Position numbers and translations under genes: made by a program. Under the pieces are notes generated by a model that worked only from the letters and a program-made list of their open reading frames with translations, was not told the origin of the DNA and searched no databases. This document shows positions 49,916 through 59,131 of a stretch of DNA of 64,000 nt, in pieces (positions within the stretch are counted from its first letter, which is position 1; each line of letters opens with the position of its first letter). The DNA lies in assembly GCA_023434145.1 (NCBI GenBank), contig JAEYTI010000270.1, positions 1 through 64,000 of the forward strand. Reading direction: 5' to 3'. The DNA is from Chloroflexota bacterium. GTDB lineage: Bacteria > Chloroflexota > Anaerolineae > Anaerolineales > Anaerolineaceae.

Positions 49916-51367
49916 TCATCGCCCATCCTCTTTCATCAGCAGGCCATACACCCAATCCCCGGTGCGCATTCCGGCATTGCCATCCGTGAACGTGCATTCG
50001 TCCTGGATAAACTTGCGCCGTTGATCGGCGTCCGCTCGCGGATCGCGCAGGTAACGGTTGACGTGCTCGCAGAGCTCTTCCTCATTAAATGCCACCCGCC
50101 CGGCCTCGGCCCAGCGGAAGCGTTCGTGCGTAGGCCATTCGCCAATCTCCGACAGCGACAGCGAGAACTTGCCTGGCTTGTTCCACCCGCCCGGCGCGTC
50201 GATGCACACGCTGACGATCGGGCGCTCGTGGATGGCGGTCTCGACTACCATCGTCGAATAGACAGTGAGGAACACATCGCAGTGGGCCATCATCGAGGCC
50301 TTCTCTGGCATATCTTCGCCTGAATAATGGCCCAGTTCACCGCCCAGGGCCACCGGCTCCACCAGGTGCACGTGCTTGGTGCGTTTCACCAGTTCGCGTA
50401 CCCGGTTGGCCTCCTGTTCGTAGAGCGATCCCGGCATGAAGTGGTTGGGGTGAAGGCGAATGAGAAGCTGCGAGGGCTCCACCAGCCGGTCCGAGTCGAC
50501 CAGCCGCGCCAGCGCTTCGATATCCTGGTAGTTCGGCGAGAAAGTGACGAAGCTGCACGCAAACGAAAGCAGCTTGCGGTTGGGGTCCAGCCCGTGCAGG
50601 GCGAAGTATTCATCACGGGGCATTAGCCAGTCGCGGCGGAAATAGCCATCATACGAGGGAATGCCGCCGATGTTCACGCGCTCCGGCTGCCAGTCTGAGC
50701 CGAGCACCAGCTCGCGTTTCTGGATCTCGCTCCAGCAGTTGATGTAATCGACGCGCGCGCCGGGCAGGCGGTAGCTGGAAGGGTTATCCCATCCGACGAT
50801 CACCGCCGCGGTGGGAATGCCGCGCTTTGCCGCCTCGCGCAGCAGGAAGCGGTCCAGCCGCCATCCAGGCGTCGAGGCGATCACCAGGTCCGGCTGGTAC
50901 TTGTCGAACAGGTCACTGTAGATGTTGGGGGTATAGCGCGCCTGAGCATTTACCAGCGCCTTGCGAGCATGCTTCGATCGGCGCATGACCCACGTGATGC
51001 CCTTGATCAGCGGCAGGATTTGCTTGCCGCGCTTGGAGGCTTCTACGCTCATCTGGCGCATGTGCCCATCCATGGCAGTAGTGTTGATGCGCTTCGAGCC
51101 GCCCATCCAGCGCAGGAAGTGCATCCAATGCTGGATCGAGTGAGAATTGTTCTCGAAATACTTGCGCGCCTGCCCGAAGCGTAGCCCTTCCACCGTCAAG
51201 CCTGGGCGGCCAAAGCGCTCGGTGATGGCGTCTTTCAGGCTGTCATCGGTCAGAATCACAACCTCTACGCCCCGCTCCAGCAGGGAGGGGACAACTTCGC
51301 TTTGCAAGAAGTAAATAATCGCCAGGCCGTGATCGGCGCTGATAAAAACACGTTTGGGAGAAGTCAT
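49916..51367 (-). CDS. GT-B-like glycan biosynthesis protein
   Basis: The 483-residue protein starts RVFISADHGLAIIYFLQSEVVPSLLERGVEVVILTDD (split), a Rossmann-type first domain. The second domain contains LLIRLHPNHF and CDVFLTVYSTMVVETAIHERPIV (split), the S/T-x-x-x-E pattern of CDP-glycerol/capsule-type transferases. It is probably a glycosyl- or polyol-phosphate transferase. It resembles in layout the proteins at 39564-41201 and 60000-61862, though sequence similarity is low. Confidence 0.65.
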   Translation of the reverse strand: MTSPKRVFISADHGLAIIYFLQSEVVPSLLERGVEVVILTDDSLKDAITERFGRPGLTVEGLRFGQARKYFENNSHSIQHWMHFLRWMGGSKRINTTAMDGHMRQMSVEASKRGKQILPLIKGITWVMRRSKHARKALVNAQARYTPNIYSDLFDKYQPDLVIASTPGWRLDRFLLREAAKRGIPTAAVIVGWDNPSSYRLPGARVDYINCWSEIQKRELVLGSDWQPERVNIGGIPSYDGYFRRDWLMPRDEYFALHGLDPNRKLLSFACSFVTFSPNYQDIEALARLVDSDRLVEPSQLLIRLHPNHFMPGSLYEQEANRVRELVKRTKHVHLVEPVALGGELGHYSGEDMPEKASMMAHCDVFLTVYSTMVVETAIHERPIVSVCIDAPGGWNKPGKFSLSLSEIGEWPTHERFRWAEAGRVAFNEEELCEHVNRYLRDPRADADQRRKFIQDECTFTDGNAGMRTGDWVYGLLMKEDGR

Positions 51368-51382
51368 TGGTTTGAATCGATC

Positions 51383-52360
51383 CTAAGCCTGCCGGTCATA
51401 ATACCAGCGGAAGATTTTGTCGTACATTGCCAGCAGCACGCGCTTCACCGGGGGGAAATCGAGCAGGGGTGAGCTGCCCTTGCCATTCGCGCCAGTTTTT
51501 ACCGCCTCTGCCGCAGGCTTACCAGCGACACCCGGCACATTGCGCAGCGTATTGCTCATATTCATCGCCAGCGGGTCGGTCACCATCAGGCGCAGCAACC
51601 CAGCTTCGTTCATGCGCTGGTCGAGCTGCTTCACCTGCCCCATCGGGCGGTCCATGCTGAAGGGCAGGAACTGCTGCAAAGTGGCCTTGTACGCGGTAAA
51701 CTGCCAGTGCGACGCGCCAACGATGGCGGGTACGCCCTGGTAGGTCAACTTCACGTCCTGGGTGGTATCATAGTGCTGCCGGATTTCTTCATCGCTCTGG
51801 CCCAGGCTGCGGTCGAACTCCTGGAACACCGCAAAGGGGATGATGTGCCCCTTCTCCACCGATACTGCTGCGGTCGATTCGCCCCACGCCACCGTGTTGG
51901 ATGAAAATTCCTCTTTGGTACGGAAGGGGCGTGCGGTGACCATGCCCACGTTGGGGTAGGTTTCCAATAGCTGTACCGAACGTGACAGCCAGCCCTTGTA
52001 GAAGTACGCATCCGAATCGGTGTAGGTAATGATTTCACCCGGCGCTCCGGAAAGTATGATGTTCCACGCCCCGCCCTTACCCAGGTTCTTCTCTGAGAGG
52101 AGCAGGAACTGAATGCGCCCGGCAGTGTGCTCATCGAGCAGGTACTGGCGCGCCTCTTCGCAGGAGCCGTTGTCAAACACCAGCAGATCGAAGGGCAAAT
52201 CGGCGCTCTCGCGGATGCTGTCGAGGCACACCTTCAGCACGTCCAGCGCGTCGGCGTAGAAACCGCTGAGGAAGGGGATGTAGTTCAACACCGCCACGGT
52301 GATACGGGCCGGTTTGGCAACTTCTTTGACGTATTTGGCAGGGTTCTGACCGATGCGCAT
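51383..52360 (-). CDS. Glycosyltransferase family 2
   Basis: The 325-residue GT-A enzyme has ITVAVLNYIPFLSGFYADAL (split), a VFDNGSCEEA donor loop, LGKGGAWNIIL and the TDSDAYF metal motif. The acceptor side (about 110-250) differs from the other GT2s here. A hairpin (52372-52409) sits directly before its AAGGA ribosome site. Confidence 0.85.
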   Translation of the reverse strand: MRIGQNPAKYVKEVAKPARITVAVLNYIPFLSGFYADALDVLKVCLDSIRESADLPFDLLVFDNGSCEEARQYLLDEHTAGRIQFLLLSEKNLGKGGAWNIILSGAPGEIITYTDSDAYFYKGWLSRSVQLLETYPNVGMVTARPFRTKEEFSSNTVAWGESTAAVSVEKGHIIPFAVFQEFDRSLGQSDEEIRQHYDTTQDVKLTYQGVPAIVGASHWQFTAYKATLQQFLPFSMDRPMGQVKQLDQRMNEAGLLRLMVTDPLAMNMSNTLRNVPGVAGKPAAEAVKTGANGKGSSPLLDFPPVKRVLLAMYDKIFRWYYDRQA

Positions 52361-52371
52361 AAGGTTCCTTT

Positions 52372-52409
52372 TGTTCGTTCACAAACTACGTAGAGTTTGT
52401 GAACGAACA
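52372..52409. repeat. Intergenic palindrome with 16-bp perfect arms
   Basis: Arms 52372-52387 and 52394-52409 flank ACGTAG. On the minus strand it ends 11 bases before the GT2 ATG (52360), touching the ribosome site. No T-run follows. Confidence 0.9.
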
Positions 52410-52412
52410 GCG

Positions 52413-53318
52413 TTATTTTGCCTGACGAAATTCGCGGTACGCCTTTTGGGGGTGGAAGATGGCATAGAAAAGCTGCCCCAGCGCCATCGATTTCAGCCGG
52501 ATGAGCGGGAAAATTTCTACCTCGCGCCAGAACTTCGGCCAGGAGAACGGCAACGGGCGCAGGTGGCCTTCCACCAAGCGGCTGTCCACGTCTTGCAGCT
52601 CGAAGATGGTGCGTTTGCCGCCCGCCAGGCGCACATTCTCATGCGTCTCGGGCAGCTTGTAGTGCGGTTGGCCGCCCGGCAGGTGGCTGTAATCGTGGTT
52701 CTGGTGGACGATTATGATCGAAGGCGTGCCGTCGATCACCGGCCAGCCGCTGCGCCGCCCGGCGTAGATCATCCAGTTATCCCAGCCAGCGCGGCCTATG
52801 GCAAACGCGGGCATATTCTCAAAACAGTCGCGCGGGAAGATGAAATAATCGCTGCCCGATGCTCGATGCAGCTTGCCCTCTTTTTGCGCGCGCTCGCGCA
52901 GGCGATCAGGCCATCCGGGTGCAAAGTCCAGCAAATCGCGCACGTCCAGATCCCAACGCTGGCCCACCAGCAGAAAACGTTCGGCCTGTTTGGCCGCATC
53001 AATCGCGCCGGTGACGAAATCGGGCATCAGCAGAATATCTGCATTCACGCAGGCCAGCAAGCGGCCTTTACCGTGCTTGCGGGCCAGGGCAAACATATCC
53101 GAGACCAGCGGCGTGCCGTTGCTGTTGCGTGCCACGGTCGGGATGTGCTGCACGCCCAGTTCCGCGGCAGCCTCCGCCAGTCCTTCTTCCTCCCCCAACA
53201 GAATCACCTCTACCTGCGGGCCGAGGTTCGTCCACGAGCAAATGGCATTGCGCTGAATGGTGGCAATGTGCGGGTTCGTAAACGGCTTGGGCGCGCTGAA
53301 AATCGTCAGTGTTGTCAT
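52413..53318 (-). CDS. GT-A-like protein of the glycan locus
   Basis: The 301-residue protein resembles a nucleotide-diphospho-sugar transferase fold: TIFSAPKPF, NAICSWTNLGPQVEVILLGEEEG (split), LLACVNADILL (an NxD metal-site candidate), GSDYFIFPRD and GWDNWMIY. No named family is certain. It overlaps the SpsF-like gene by 4 bases (ATGA) and is probably translated with it. Confidence 0.65.
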   Translation of the reverse strand: MTTLTIFSAPKPFTNPHIATIQRNAICSWTNLGPQVEVILLGEEEGLAEAAAELGVQHIPTVARNSNGTPLVSDMFALARKHGKGRLLACVNADILLMPDFVTGAIDAAKQAERFLLVGQRWDLDVRDLLDFAPGWPDRLRERAQKEGKLHRASGSDYFIFPRDCFENMPAFAIGRAGWDNWMIYAGRRSGWPVIDGTPSIIIVHQNHDYSHLPGGQPHYKLPETHENVRLAGGKRTIFELQDVDSRLVEGHLRPLPFSWPKFWREVEIFPLIRLKSMALGQLFYAIFHPQKAYREFRQAK

Positions 53319-54088
53319 ACATCTTCATCCTTGCGCCGCATTCGGCTGTCAACTTCCATCGCCACTTTGGCCTTCACCGCCGCGTTAATCTTTGCCAGCC
53401 CCGGCTCGCGCTGCACCAGCGCCAGCACGTCCAGCCAGGTGAAGGTATCATCGGGAAAGCGGCGGAAGATCTCGCGCAGCAGTTCCAGGTCCTCGGGGGT
53501 GTCCACCGTCCAGCGGTAGGCGCCGTAATCTGGGTCGTGATCCACCACCACCACTTTGAAGCGCCCCTCCTGATCATAGAAGAACGGCATCACGTGTTCG
53601 CGCTCAAAGGGCAGCTCTGCTTCTTTCCAGGCACGTTCCAGCCCCGCAAAGGAGCACACCTCGGTATCCAGACCGATGGGATACGTGCGCTTCCAGGGTG
53701 GGGGCAGGCGATTGCAGGCAAACCCGGCGCCCTTGCGGTGAAAAGCATCCACGACATCGTCAATCACCTGCGGGTCGATCACCGGGCAGTCGGCGGTGAT
53801 GCGCACAATCACATCAGCCTGGGCCTGCTTCGCCGCGCCATAAAAGCGGTCCAGCACGTCGAACATGCTGCCGCGGAACACCGCGTAGCCCTTCTCGCGG
53901 CACAGCGCTTCCAGCGGATCATCGGAGGGATCGGTGGTGGTGGCGATGATGACGTCGTCCAGAGTCCGCGCACGGCAGGCGCGTTCAACCACGCGCACCA
54001 GCATCGGCTCCCCGCCCAGGTCCAATAAAACCTTGCCGGGCAGGCGGCTGGAATTCATCCGTGCTTGTATGATTGCTACTGTTCGCAT
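53315..54088 (-). CDS. SpsF-like cytidylyltransferase
   Basis: The 257-residue protein has AIIQARMNSSRLPGKVLLDLGG (split), ATTTDPSDDPL, ITADCPVIDPQVIDD and DTPEDLELLREI. This is the SpsF branch of the acylneuraminate cytidylyltransferase family, found in spore-coat and surface-polysaccharide loci. With the SpsE-like synthase three genes upstream it should make a CMP-activated acidic sugar. Confidence 0.88.
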   Translation of the reverse strand: MRTVAIIQARMNSSRLPGKVLLDLGGEPMLVRVVERACRARTLDDVIIATTTDPSDDPLEALCREKGYAVFRGSMFDVLDRFYGAAKQAQADVIVRITADCPVIDPQVIDDVVDAFHRKGAGFACNRLPPPWKRTYPIGLDTEVCSFAGLERAWKEAELPFEREHVMPFFYDQEGRFKVVVVDHDPDYGAYRWTVDTPEDLELLREIFRRFPDDTFTWLDVLALVQREPGLAKINAAVKAKVAMEVDSRMRRKDEDV

Positions 54089-54110
54089 ACGATTTCCTCA
54101 AATTTTTCTC

Positions 54111-54147
54111 TTGCCCATGCTGCCAACTGCATCAGCAGCATGGGCAA
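54111..54147. repeat. Intergenic palindrome with 13-bp perfect arms
   Basis: Arms 54111-54123 and 54135-54147 flank an 11-base loop. On the minus strand it ends 22 bases before the SpsF-like start, within the gap following the GT4 gene. Confidence 0.85.
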
Positions 54148-54162
54148 AAGAACCACACGACA

Positions 54163-55296
54163 TTATAACGGCTGTTTCGCCGCCACCGTTTTACCAGAAC
54201 GCTCTACTGCCGCCCGGTAAGCTTGCAGCAGCACGGGGAAGTTCTTGCCCCAGTCCGCGCGGTGCTCGGCTGTTTGCCGCGCAGCCTTCCGCATGGCATC
54301 CATGCGAGCCGGGTCTGACTCGGCCAGACGCAGCGCGCGTAAAATGCCCTCGCCCAGCGCGGTCGAGTCGCCATCAGGGAACAGCCAACCCTGTTCGCCG
54401 GTGATCCACTCGTGGTTGCTGCGAATATCCGAGACCAGCGCCGGGCATCCGCAGGCCAGCGCTTCCATCAATGAAACGGAAGAGCCATCACTGTGCGAGG
54501 CGCTGGCGTACAAATCCGCCGCGCGGTACATACCCGGCAGATTTTCCTGGCTCACCGAGCCGCCTAACGTCATGTTATCTTCTAAACGGTGCTGGCGGAT
54601 CAACTCGTGCACCATCTTTGCCAGCGACCCGCCGCCAAGCAGCATCAGGTGCAGCTTCGGCGCGTGATCCACCGCATAAGCAAATCCACGCAGCATCACA
54701 TCCACGCCATAAACCAGCTCCCAGGAGCGGAGTGAGAGCACGTTGAACCGGTCCGCAGCCTGCCGCCAGTTTGCCGGGGGTGAGAAGCGTTCCAGGTCGA
54801 TACCCCAGGGGAATAGGTAGGCGCGCTTGGGTGGGAGGCCGTATTCCGCGGCCTTGTCGCGCACAGCGGCGCAATCCCCCACGAAAACGGTGCTGCGAGC
54901 CAGCACCCAGCGGGTAATTTGCCTGTATGCGGCGGTACGATCGGCCTCCAGCAGCATATCCGAGCCCCACGACATAGTCACCAGTGGGTGGAAGCCTGTC
55001 AGAGCGGCGATAAAGGCCACCGTCTGCACCGGCCCGGCGTGCAGCACATCCGGCTGGATCTGACGCAAGATGCCGCGCAGCTCCATCACCCGGGCAGGCA
55101 AGTCACGCCAGCGGAAAGGCGCTTTGCCCCCACCCCACTGTACCTGGTGTACTGCAGGCGGGAGCGAGCGGTCCTCGATCTGCCGTCCGCTGCGTTCTAA
55201 TCGCAGGAAGTACACGTCTAACTCGCTTTCGGCCAGAGCAGTCAGAAAGCGGTGGTCGTGCGGGGTATAACCACGGGTGAAATACAGCACACGCAT
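54163..55296 (-). CDS. Glycosyltransferase family 4
   Basis: The 377-residue GT-B enzyme has an N-terminal domain with TRGYTPHDHRFLTALAES and a C-terminal nucleotide-sugar domain with LMLLGGGSL, LPGMYRAADLYASASHSDGSSVSLMEALACGCPALVSD (split), including the EX7E pair. It follows the SpsE-like gene by 23 bases. Confidence 0.9.
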   Translation of the reverse strand: MRVLYFTRGYTPHDHRFLTALAESELDVYFLRLERSGRQIEDRSLPPAVHQVQWGGGKAPFRWRDLPARVMELRGILRQIQPDVLHAGPVQTVAFIAALTGFHPLVTMSWGSDMLLEADRTAAYRQITRWVLARSTVFVGDCAAVRDKAAEYGLPPKRAYLFPWGIDLERFSPPANWRQAADRFNVLSLRSWELVYGVDVMLRGFAYAVDHAPKLHLMLLGGGSLAKMVHELIRQHRLEDNMTLGGSVSQENLPGMYRAADLYASASHSDGSSVSLMEALACGCPALVSDIRSNHEWITGEQGWLFPDGDSTALGEGILRALRLAESDPARMDAMRKAARQTAEHRADWGKNFPVLLQAYRAAVERSGKTVAAKQPL

Positions 55297-55319
55297 CGGG
55301 CGGAAGGCTCCTTACCGTT

Positions 55320-56387
55320 CTACCGTACCAGGTGTTCCCACTTAATTTCCTGGCCGAATTTCAAATCCACTGCCAGGCGCAGGCCGATGATCTTCTCAAT
55401 CTGGTCGGGGGTAATGGCGTCACGTTGAGCAGGGCGCAAGACCTCGACCATTTCGCGGGTGAGCTCCGTTCCGGCGGGTAGATCACCCGCGGCGCGCAGG
55501 CAGCGGCGCTGGAGCACAACCGTCTCCTGCTCGTTCCCCGCTACGAACTTGTCTGCGGAACCCAACGCTCGCTCAAGCTGGCGGGTATTTTCCACCATCG
55601 CGGCCCAGTCCTTTGGGTTCATGGCAAACTTGTGGTCTGGCCCAACGCGGTCGTTGTCGTCAGTGAAATGCTTTTCGATCGAGCGCGCTCCCAGGGCTAC
55701 TGCGCCCAGCACGGTAGCGTGACCAGGCGTGTGGTCTGAAAGTCCCAGGATCACATCAGGGAACATGGTGCGATAGGTGTTCAACACGCGCAGGTGAATG
55801 TGCTGGAAGTTTTCCAGGCTGGCGGTGTAGTTGGTGTTGCACTGCATCAGCACAAGCTGTTTGTTGATGTTCTGCACGCAGTGAACGGCCTTCTGCACTT
55901 CGCCGATATCCGCTGCGCCTGTTGCCAGGAAGACCGGCTTGCCCTTGCGCGCCATGCGCTCCAGCGCTTCCAGCCAGTTGATTTCGCCGGAGCCAACTTT
56001 GTAAGCGGGCATGTAATTGTCGAGCATATCGATTGAATCGAAGTCGTACGGCGAGGAGAAGTAGTCGATGCCCACCTCATCACAGGCGGCCTTCAGTTCT
56101 TCCGTCCACTGGTAAGGGATGGAAGCGTCCTTGTAGACATCGAAAACCGACTTCTTCCAGGTAGATTGGTGCGACTGCTGCCCGCCAAGCGACCGGAAAC
56201 CGTAGTCGGAAACGATCTTTGGCGCGCTAAAGTTTTGGAACTTAGCCGCATCCGCGCCTGCCTCTTTTGCCAGGCGGATCAGGCGAATGGCGCGCTCAAG
56301 GCTGCCGTCGTGGTTGGCGGCAATATCGGCGATAAAATAGGTGGGGTGGTTCTCCCCGATCACATGCGAGCCGACTCGAATTTCCAT
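55320..56387 (-). CDS. SpsE-like nonulosonic acid synthase with SAF domain
   Basis: The 355-residue enzyme has the PEP-condensing barrel (1-270; YFIADIAANHDGS, AKFQNFSAPK, SSPYDFDSID, KVGSGEINWLE, LATGAADIGE, LSDHTPGHAT, EKHFTDDN) and a C-terminal SAF/antifreeze-like domain (about 285-353; RCLRAAGDLPAGTELTREMVEVLRP, split). It belongs to the NeuB/SpsE/PseI family. The 6-deoxy substrate is inferred from the adjacent PseB-like dehydratase and reductase genes. Confidence 0.88.
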   Translation of the reverse strand: MEIRVGSHVIGENHPTYFIADIAANHDGSLERAIRLIRLAKEAGADAAKFQNFSAPKIVSDYGFRSLGGQQSHQSTWKKSVFDVYKDASIPYQWTEELKAACDEVGIDYFSSPYDFDSIDMLDNYMPAYKVGSGEINWLEALERMARKGKPVFLATGAADIGEVQKAVHCVQNINKQLVLMQCNTNYTASLENFQHIHLRVLNTYRTMFPDVILGLSDHTPGHATVLGAVALGARSIEKHFTDDNDRVGPDHKFAMNPKDWAAMVENTRQLERALGSADKFVAGNEQETVVLQRRCLRAAGDLPAGTELTREMVEVLRPAQRDAITPDQIEKIIGLRLAVDLKFGQEIKWEHLVR

Positions 56388-56428
56388 AGCAACACCTCAC
56401 TCTCCCAGAAAACGGTTTCGTGACACAA

Positions 56429-57385
56429 TCAGCGGAGTTGTTCCTTCAGAAGCGGTCCCTGCTCTGAAAGCAGGTTGCGCAAGAACTGCGGATGCCCGTG
56501 GCGGTACAGTTCTCCGTACCGGCGCATCGATCCCTCCTGCCCCGGCAGTTCCTCACCCAGCGCGCGGGTAAGCTTATCGGGATGCAGGTTGAGCAGCGGC
56601 GAGCGAACGGCCTTGAGCCCGGCGTCGCGATAGGCAACCGGGGAGACGAGCGTCTCGTCAAAGCCAAATTCACGCGCCAGCATGCGCCCAAAAGCAAACT
56701 TGCTCTGTGACTCGGAGCTGACGACGTGATACAGTCCGCACAGCCGCTTTTCGATCATCCGCAACAGGATCTCGATCATATCGTTGACCAGCAGCGGCGA
56801 GAAGACAATATCGGCAAACCCAAAAATAGACTTGCCCTGCGACAAATTGAGGAAGAACCACTCCGAAAGGCTGCGGCGGCCTTGCCAGCTCCAGCCGTAA
56901 AAATTCACCCGGGCGATAATCGCGTTGGGGTCTGCAGCGGCTACGGCGCGCTCGCCTTCCAGCTTGGTGCGCGCGTAGACGTTGACCGGGTTGGGCTCGT
57001 CCTCCTCGCAGTATCCGCCGCGCAGCCCATCGAAGACGGAATCGGTGGAGATGTGCAGCAATTTCGCCCCGGTGCGGGCCGTCAGGCAGGCGATCTGACC
57101 GGGCAGTTCGCTATTGATGCGGTACGCCTGTTCGGAGTGCGCTTCGCAGTAATCCACCTCGGTCATCGCCGCGCAGTTGATGATCACGTCCGGCGCGGCT
57201 TGTTCCACCACCCGATCCAGCGCTTGCGGCTCGGTCAGGTCGGCCAGGATAGTGTCAAAAGGCACACCGGGAACCGGGCGCGCGCGATTGCCGCGCATAA
57301 CGCCGGTTACGTGGAACCGGTCCGCGGCTTGCACAGCCAGGTTTAGCCCCAACAGCCCACTGACACCCGTCACCAGCAGCCGCAT
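56429..57385 (-). CDS. RmlD-like sugar-nucleotide reductase
   Basis: The 318-residue extended SDR has TGVSGLLG (6-13), NCAAMTEVDYCE, STDSVFDG, and YARTK (Tyr-x3-Lys) as in dTDP-4-dehydrorhamnose reductases. The partner dehydratase is PseB-like, so the substrate is probably UDP-2-acetamido-2,6-dideoxy-4-hexulose, not dTDP-4-keto-rhamnose. It starts at 57385 with a one-base overlap (TGATG) with the dehydratase gene. Confidence 0.85.
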   Translation of the reverse strand: MRLLVTGVSGLLGLNLAVQAADRFHVTGVMRGNRARPVPGVPFDTILADLTEPQALDRVVEQAAPDVIINCAAMTEVDYCEAHSEQAYRINSELPGQIACLTARTGAKLLHISTDSVFDGLRGGYCEEDEPNPVNVYARTKLEGERAVAAADPNAIIARVNFYGWSWQGRRSLSEWFFLNLSQGKSIFGFADIVFSPLLVNDMIEILLRMIEKRLCGLYHVVSSESQSKFAFGRMLAREFGFDETLVSPVAYRDAGLKAVRSPLLNLHPDKLTRALGEELPGQEGSMRRYGELYRHGHPQFLRNLLSEQGPLLKEQLR

Positions 57386-58401
57386 CAGTCAAGCTTCCCG
57401 TTGTTGTAGGCGAACTCAATTGGGGCGACCCATTCCATGATCTGCTCCATATTGAGCCACTTCTCGTTGGTGTTGCTGGCATAGCGGAAGCCATCTGGCA
57501 GTGGGCGGCCGCATTTCTGCCATTCCTGCCCAAACCAGTACGCTTCGGCAGGCTGCACCACGTACATATCATCCAGTTCAACGGTCGTGCGGGCCTCGTC
57601 TTCCGAGATCAGCACCTCGTGCAGCTTTTCGCCCGGGCGGATGCCGGTGATCTCGACGTTCGATTCAGGGGCAACTGCCTTCGCCAGATCCATGATCGAC
57701 ATGCTGGGGATCTTCGGCACAAACACCTCGCCGCCATGCATCTGCTCGATGCAGCGGATGACGAAGCGAGCGCCCTGCTCCAGCGAGATCCAGAAGCGGG
57801 TCATGCGCTCGTCGGTGATGGTGATCTTGCCGTTATTGCGCTGCTTGAGGAACACCGGCACCACGCTGCCGCGGCTGCCGACCACGTTGCCATAGCGGGT
57901 GCAGGCCAGTCGGGTCACCTTGTCACCAGCATAGGCATTCGACTGCACGATCAGCTTTTCGGCGGCCAGCTTGGTTGCGCCGTACAAGTTGACCGGATTG
58001 ACGGCCTTATCGGTACTGAGCGCCAGCACTTTCTTCACGCCCGCATCCAGTGCGGCATCGATCACGTTGCTGCTGCCGAGGATATTGGTTTTGATGGCTT
58101 CCATCGGGTTGTACTCGCAGGCAGGCACCTGCTTGAGCGCGGCGGTGTGGACGACAATATCCACGCCGTCGAAAGCGCGGCGCAGGCGGGGCTGGTCGCG
58201 CACGTCACCGATGAAGTAGCGCAGGTTGGGGTGATCGAATCCCGCCGCGCGCATTTCATGCTGCTTGAGCTCGTCGCGGCTGAAAACAATTACCTTCGCG
58301 GGGTTATATTCCTTCAGGATAATCTCGATGAATTTCTTGCCAAATGATCCGGACCCGCCGGTTACGAGCACAACTTGCTTGCTCCAATCCATGTGCGCCA
58401 T
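57385..58401 (-). CDS. UDP-GlcNAc 4,6-dehydratase (PseB/FlaA1-like)
   Basis: The 338-residue enzyme has TGGSGSFG (14-21), HTAALKQVPACEYNPMEAIKTN (split), the catalytic Thr130-Asp131-Lys132 of ALSTDKA, Tyr140-x3-Lys144 and TRYGNVVGSRGSVVP. These match PseB inverting dehydratases. It makes the 4-keto-6-deoxy sugar used by the next gene, the RmlD-like reductase. ATG 58401 has GGAGA upstream; the longer frame to 58653 crosses a palindrome. Confidence 0.9.
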   Translation of the reverse strand: MAHMDWSKQVVLVTGGSGSFGKKFIEIILKEYNPAKVIVFSRDELKQHEMRAAGFDHPNLRYFIGDVRDQPRLRRAFDGVDIVVHTAALKQVPACEYNPMEAIKTNILGSSNVIDAALDAGVKKVLALSTDKAVNPVNLYGATKLAAEKLIVQSNAYAGDKVTRLACTRYGNVVGSRGSVVPVFLKQRNNGKITITDERMTRFWISLEQGARFVIRCIEQMHGGEVFVPKIPSMSIMDLAKAVAPESNVEITGIRPGEKLHEVLISEDEARTTVELDDMYVVQPAEAYWFGQEWQKCGRPLPDGFRYASNTNEKWLNMEQIMEWVAPIEFAYNNGKLD

Positions 58402-58507
58402 AGTACGTTCTCCAGAGTAAAGTGTTTCGTATCCCATCTCCGGCGCAATCGGGCAAGCGCCCAGGCAGCGGAAATCGAATACTCTAGCAGTTCGGTTGGC
58501 AGGGCGT

Positions 58508-58558
58508 TTTTGGTGTATTGTGGCTGTTTGCAGCTCAAACAGCCACAATACACCAAAA
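58508..58558. repeat. Intergenic palindrome with 23-bp perfect arms
   Basis: Arms 58508-58530 and 58536-58558 flank CAGCT. It lies in the 205-base gap (58402-58606) between the NUDIX gene and the dehydratase gene. It has TTTT/AAAA ends and no terminator T-run on either strand. Confidence 0.9.
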
Positions 58559-58606
58559 TATCCGGCCTGTTCATTTTTCAGTTTCGAAGATTTGCGAAAG
58601 ACAGTC

Positions 58607-59131
58607 TTATAACAAGCCCAGGGTATCCAGGCCGAGGTAGCCGGTGGCAACATCGGTCAACTGGCCGCTGCGCAGCAGGTCGCGGAAGGCGTCCAGCGGC
58701 AGCTCGATCACTTCAATAAATTCATTCGCCTCAGGGGCAGGCGGCTGCACCCTGCAGCAGTTGGTCGCGACAAAGTTGTACTGCCGCGCGTTGCTATAGG
58801 CACAAAGGTGGGTCTGGCCTACCGGGCGCAGTTCGCCCGCGTAGCCTGTTTCTTCCAGCAGCTCGCGGGCTGCCGCGGCTTCCGGTGTTTCACCGGGCTC
58901 AACGCCGCCGCCCGGCACTTCCATCAAAATCTCGCCGGGGCCTGGGCGATACTGTCGCGCCAGCACCACCTTGTCCTCGGCAGTCAGCGCCAAAATCGCC
59001 ACGAGCCGGCCCTCGTCTTTGATATCGTAACGATCCACCCGCCCATCAGGTAGCTGAAACGAGCAGTGCAGCATCTTGCGATAGCCAAGGCTGCCTGGTT
59101 CTTCGCTCAACTTCACCCAGGGGGTAATCAC
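58607..59131 (-). CDS. NUDIX hydrolase (ADP-ribose/sugar-nucleotide type)
   Basis: The 174-residue protein has the Nudix box GGGVEPGETPEAAAARELLEETG (split; catalytic REL-EE), preceded by VVLARQYRPGPGEILMEVP, which is typical of ADP-ribose pyrophosphatases. In this locus it may recycle nucleotide-sugars or be a housekeeping passenger. It overlaps the methyltransferase gene by 4 bases. Confidence 0.9.
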   Translation of the reverse strand: MITPWVKLSEEPGSLGYRKMLHCSFQLPDGRVDRYDIKDEGRLVAILALTAEDKVVLARQYRPGPGEILMEVPGGGVEPGETPEAAAARELLEETGYAGELRPVGQTHLCAYSNARQYNFVATNCCRVQPPAPEANEFIEVIELPLDAFRDLLRSGQLTDVATGYLGLDTLGLL

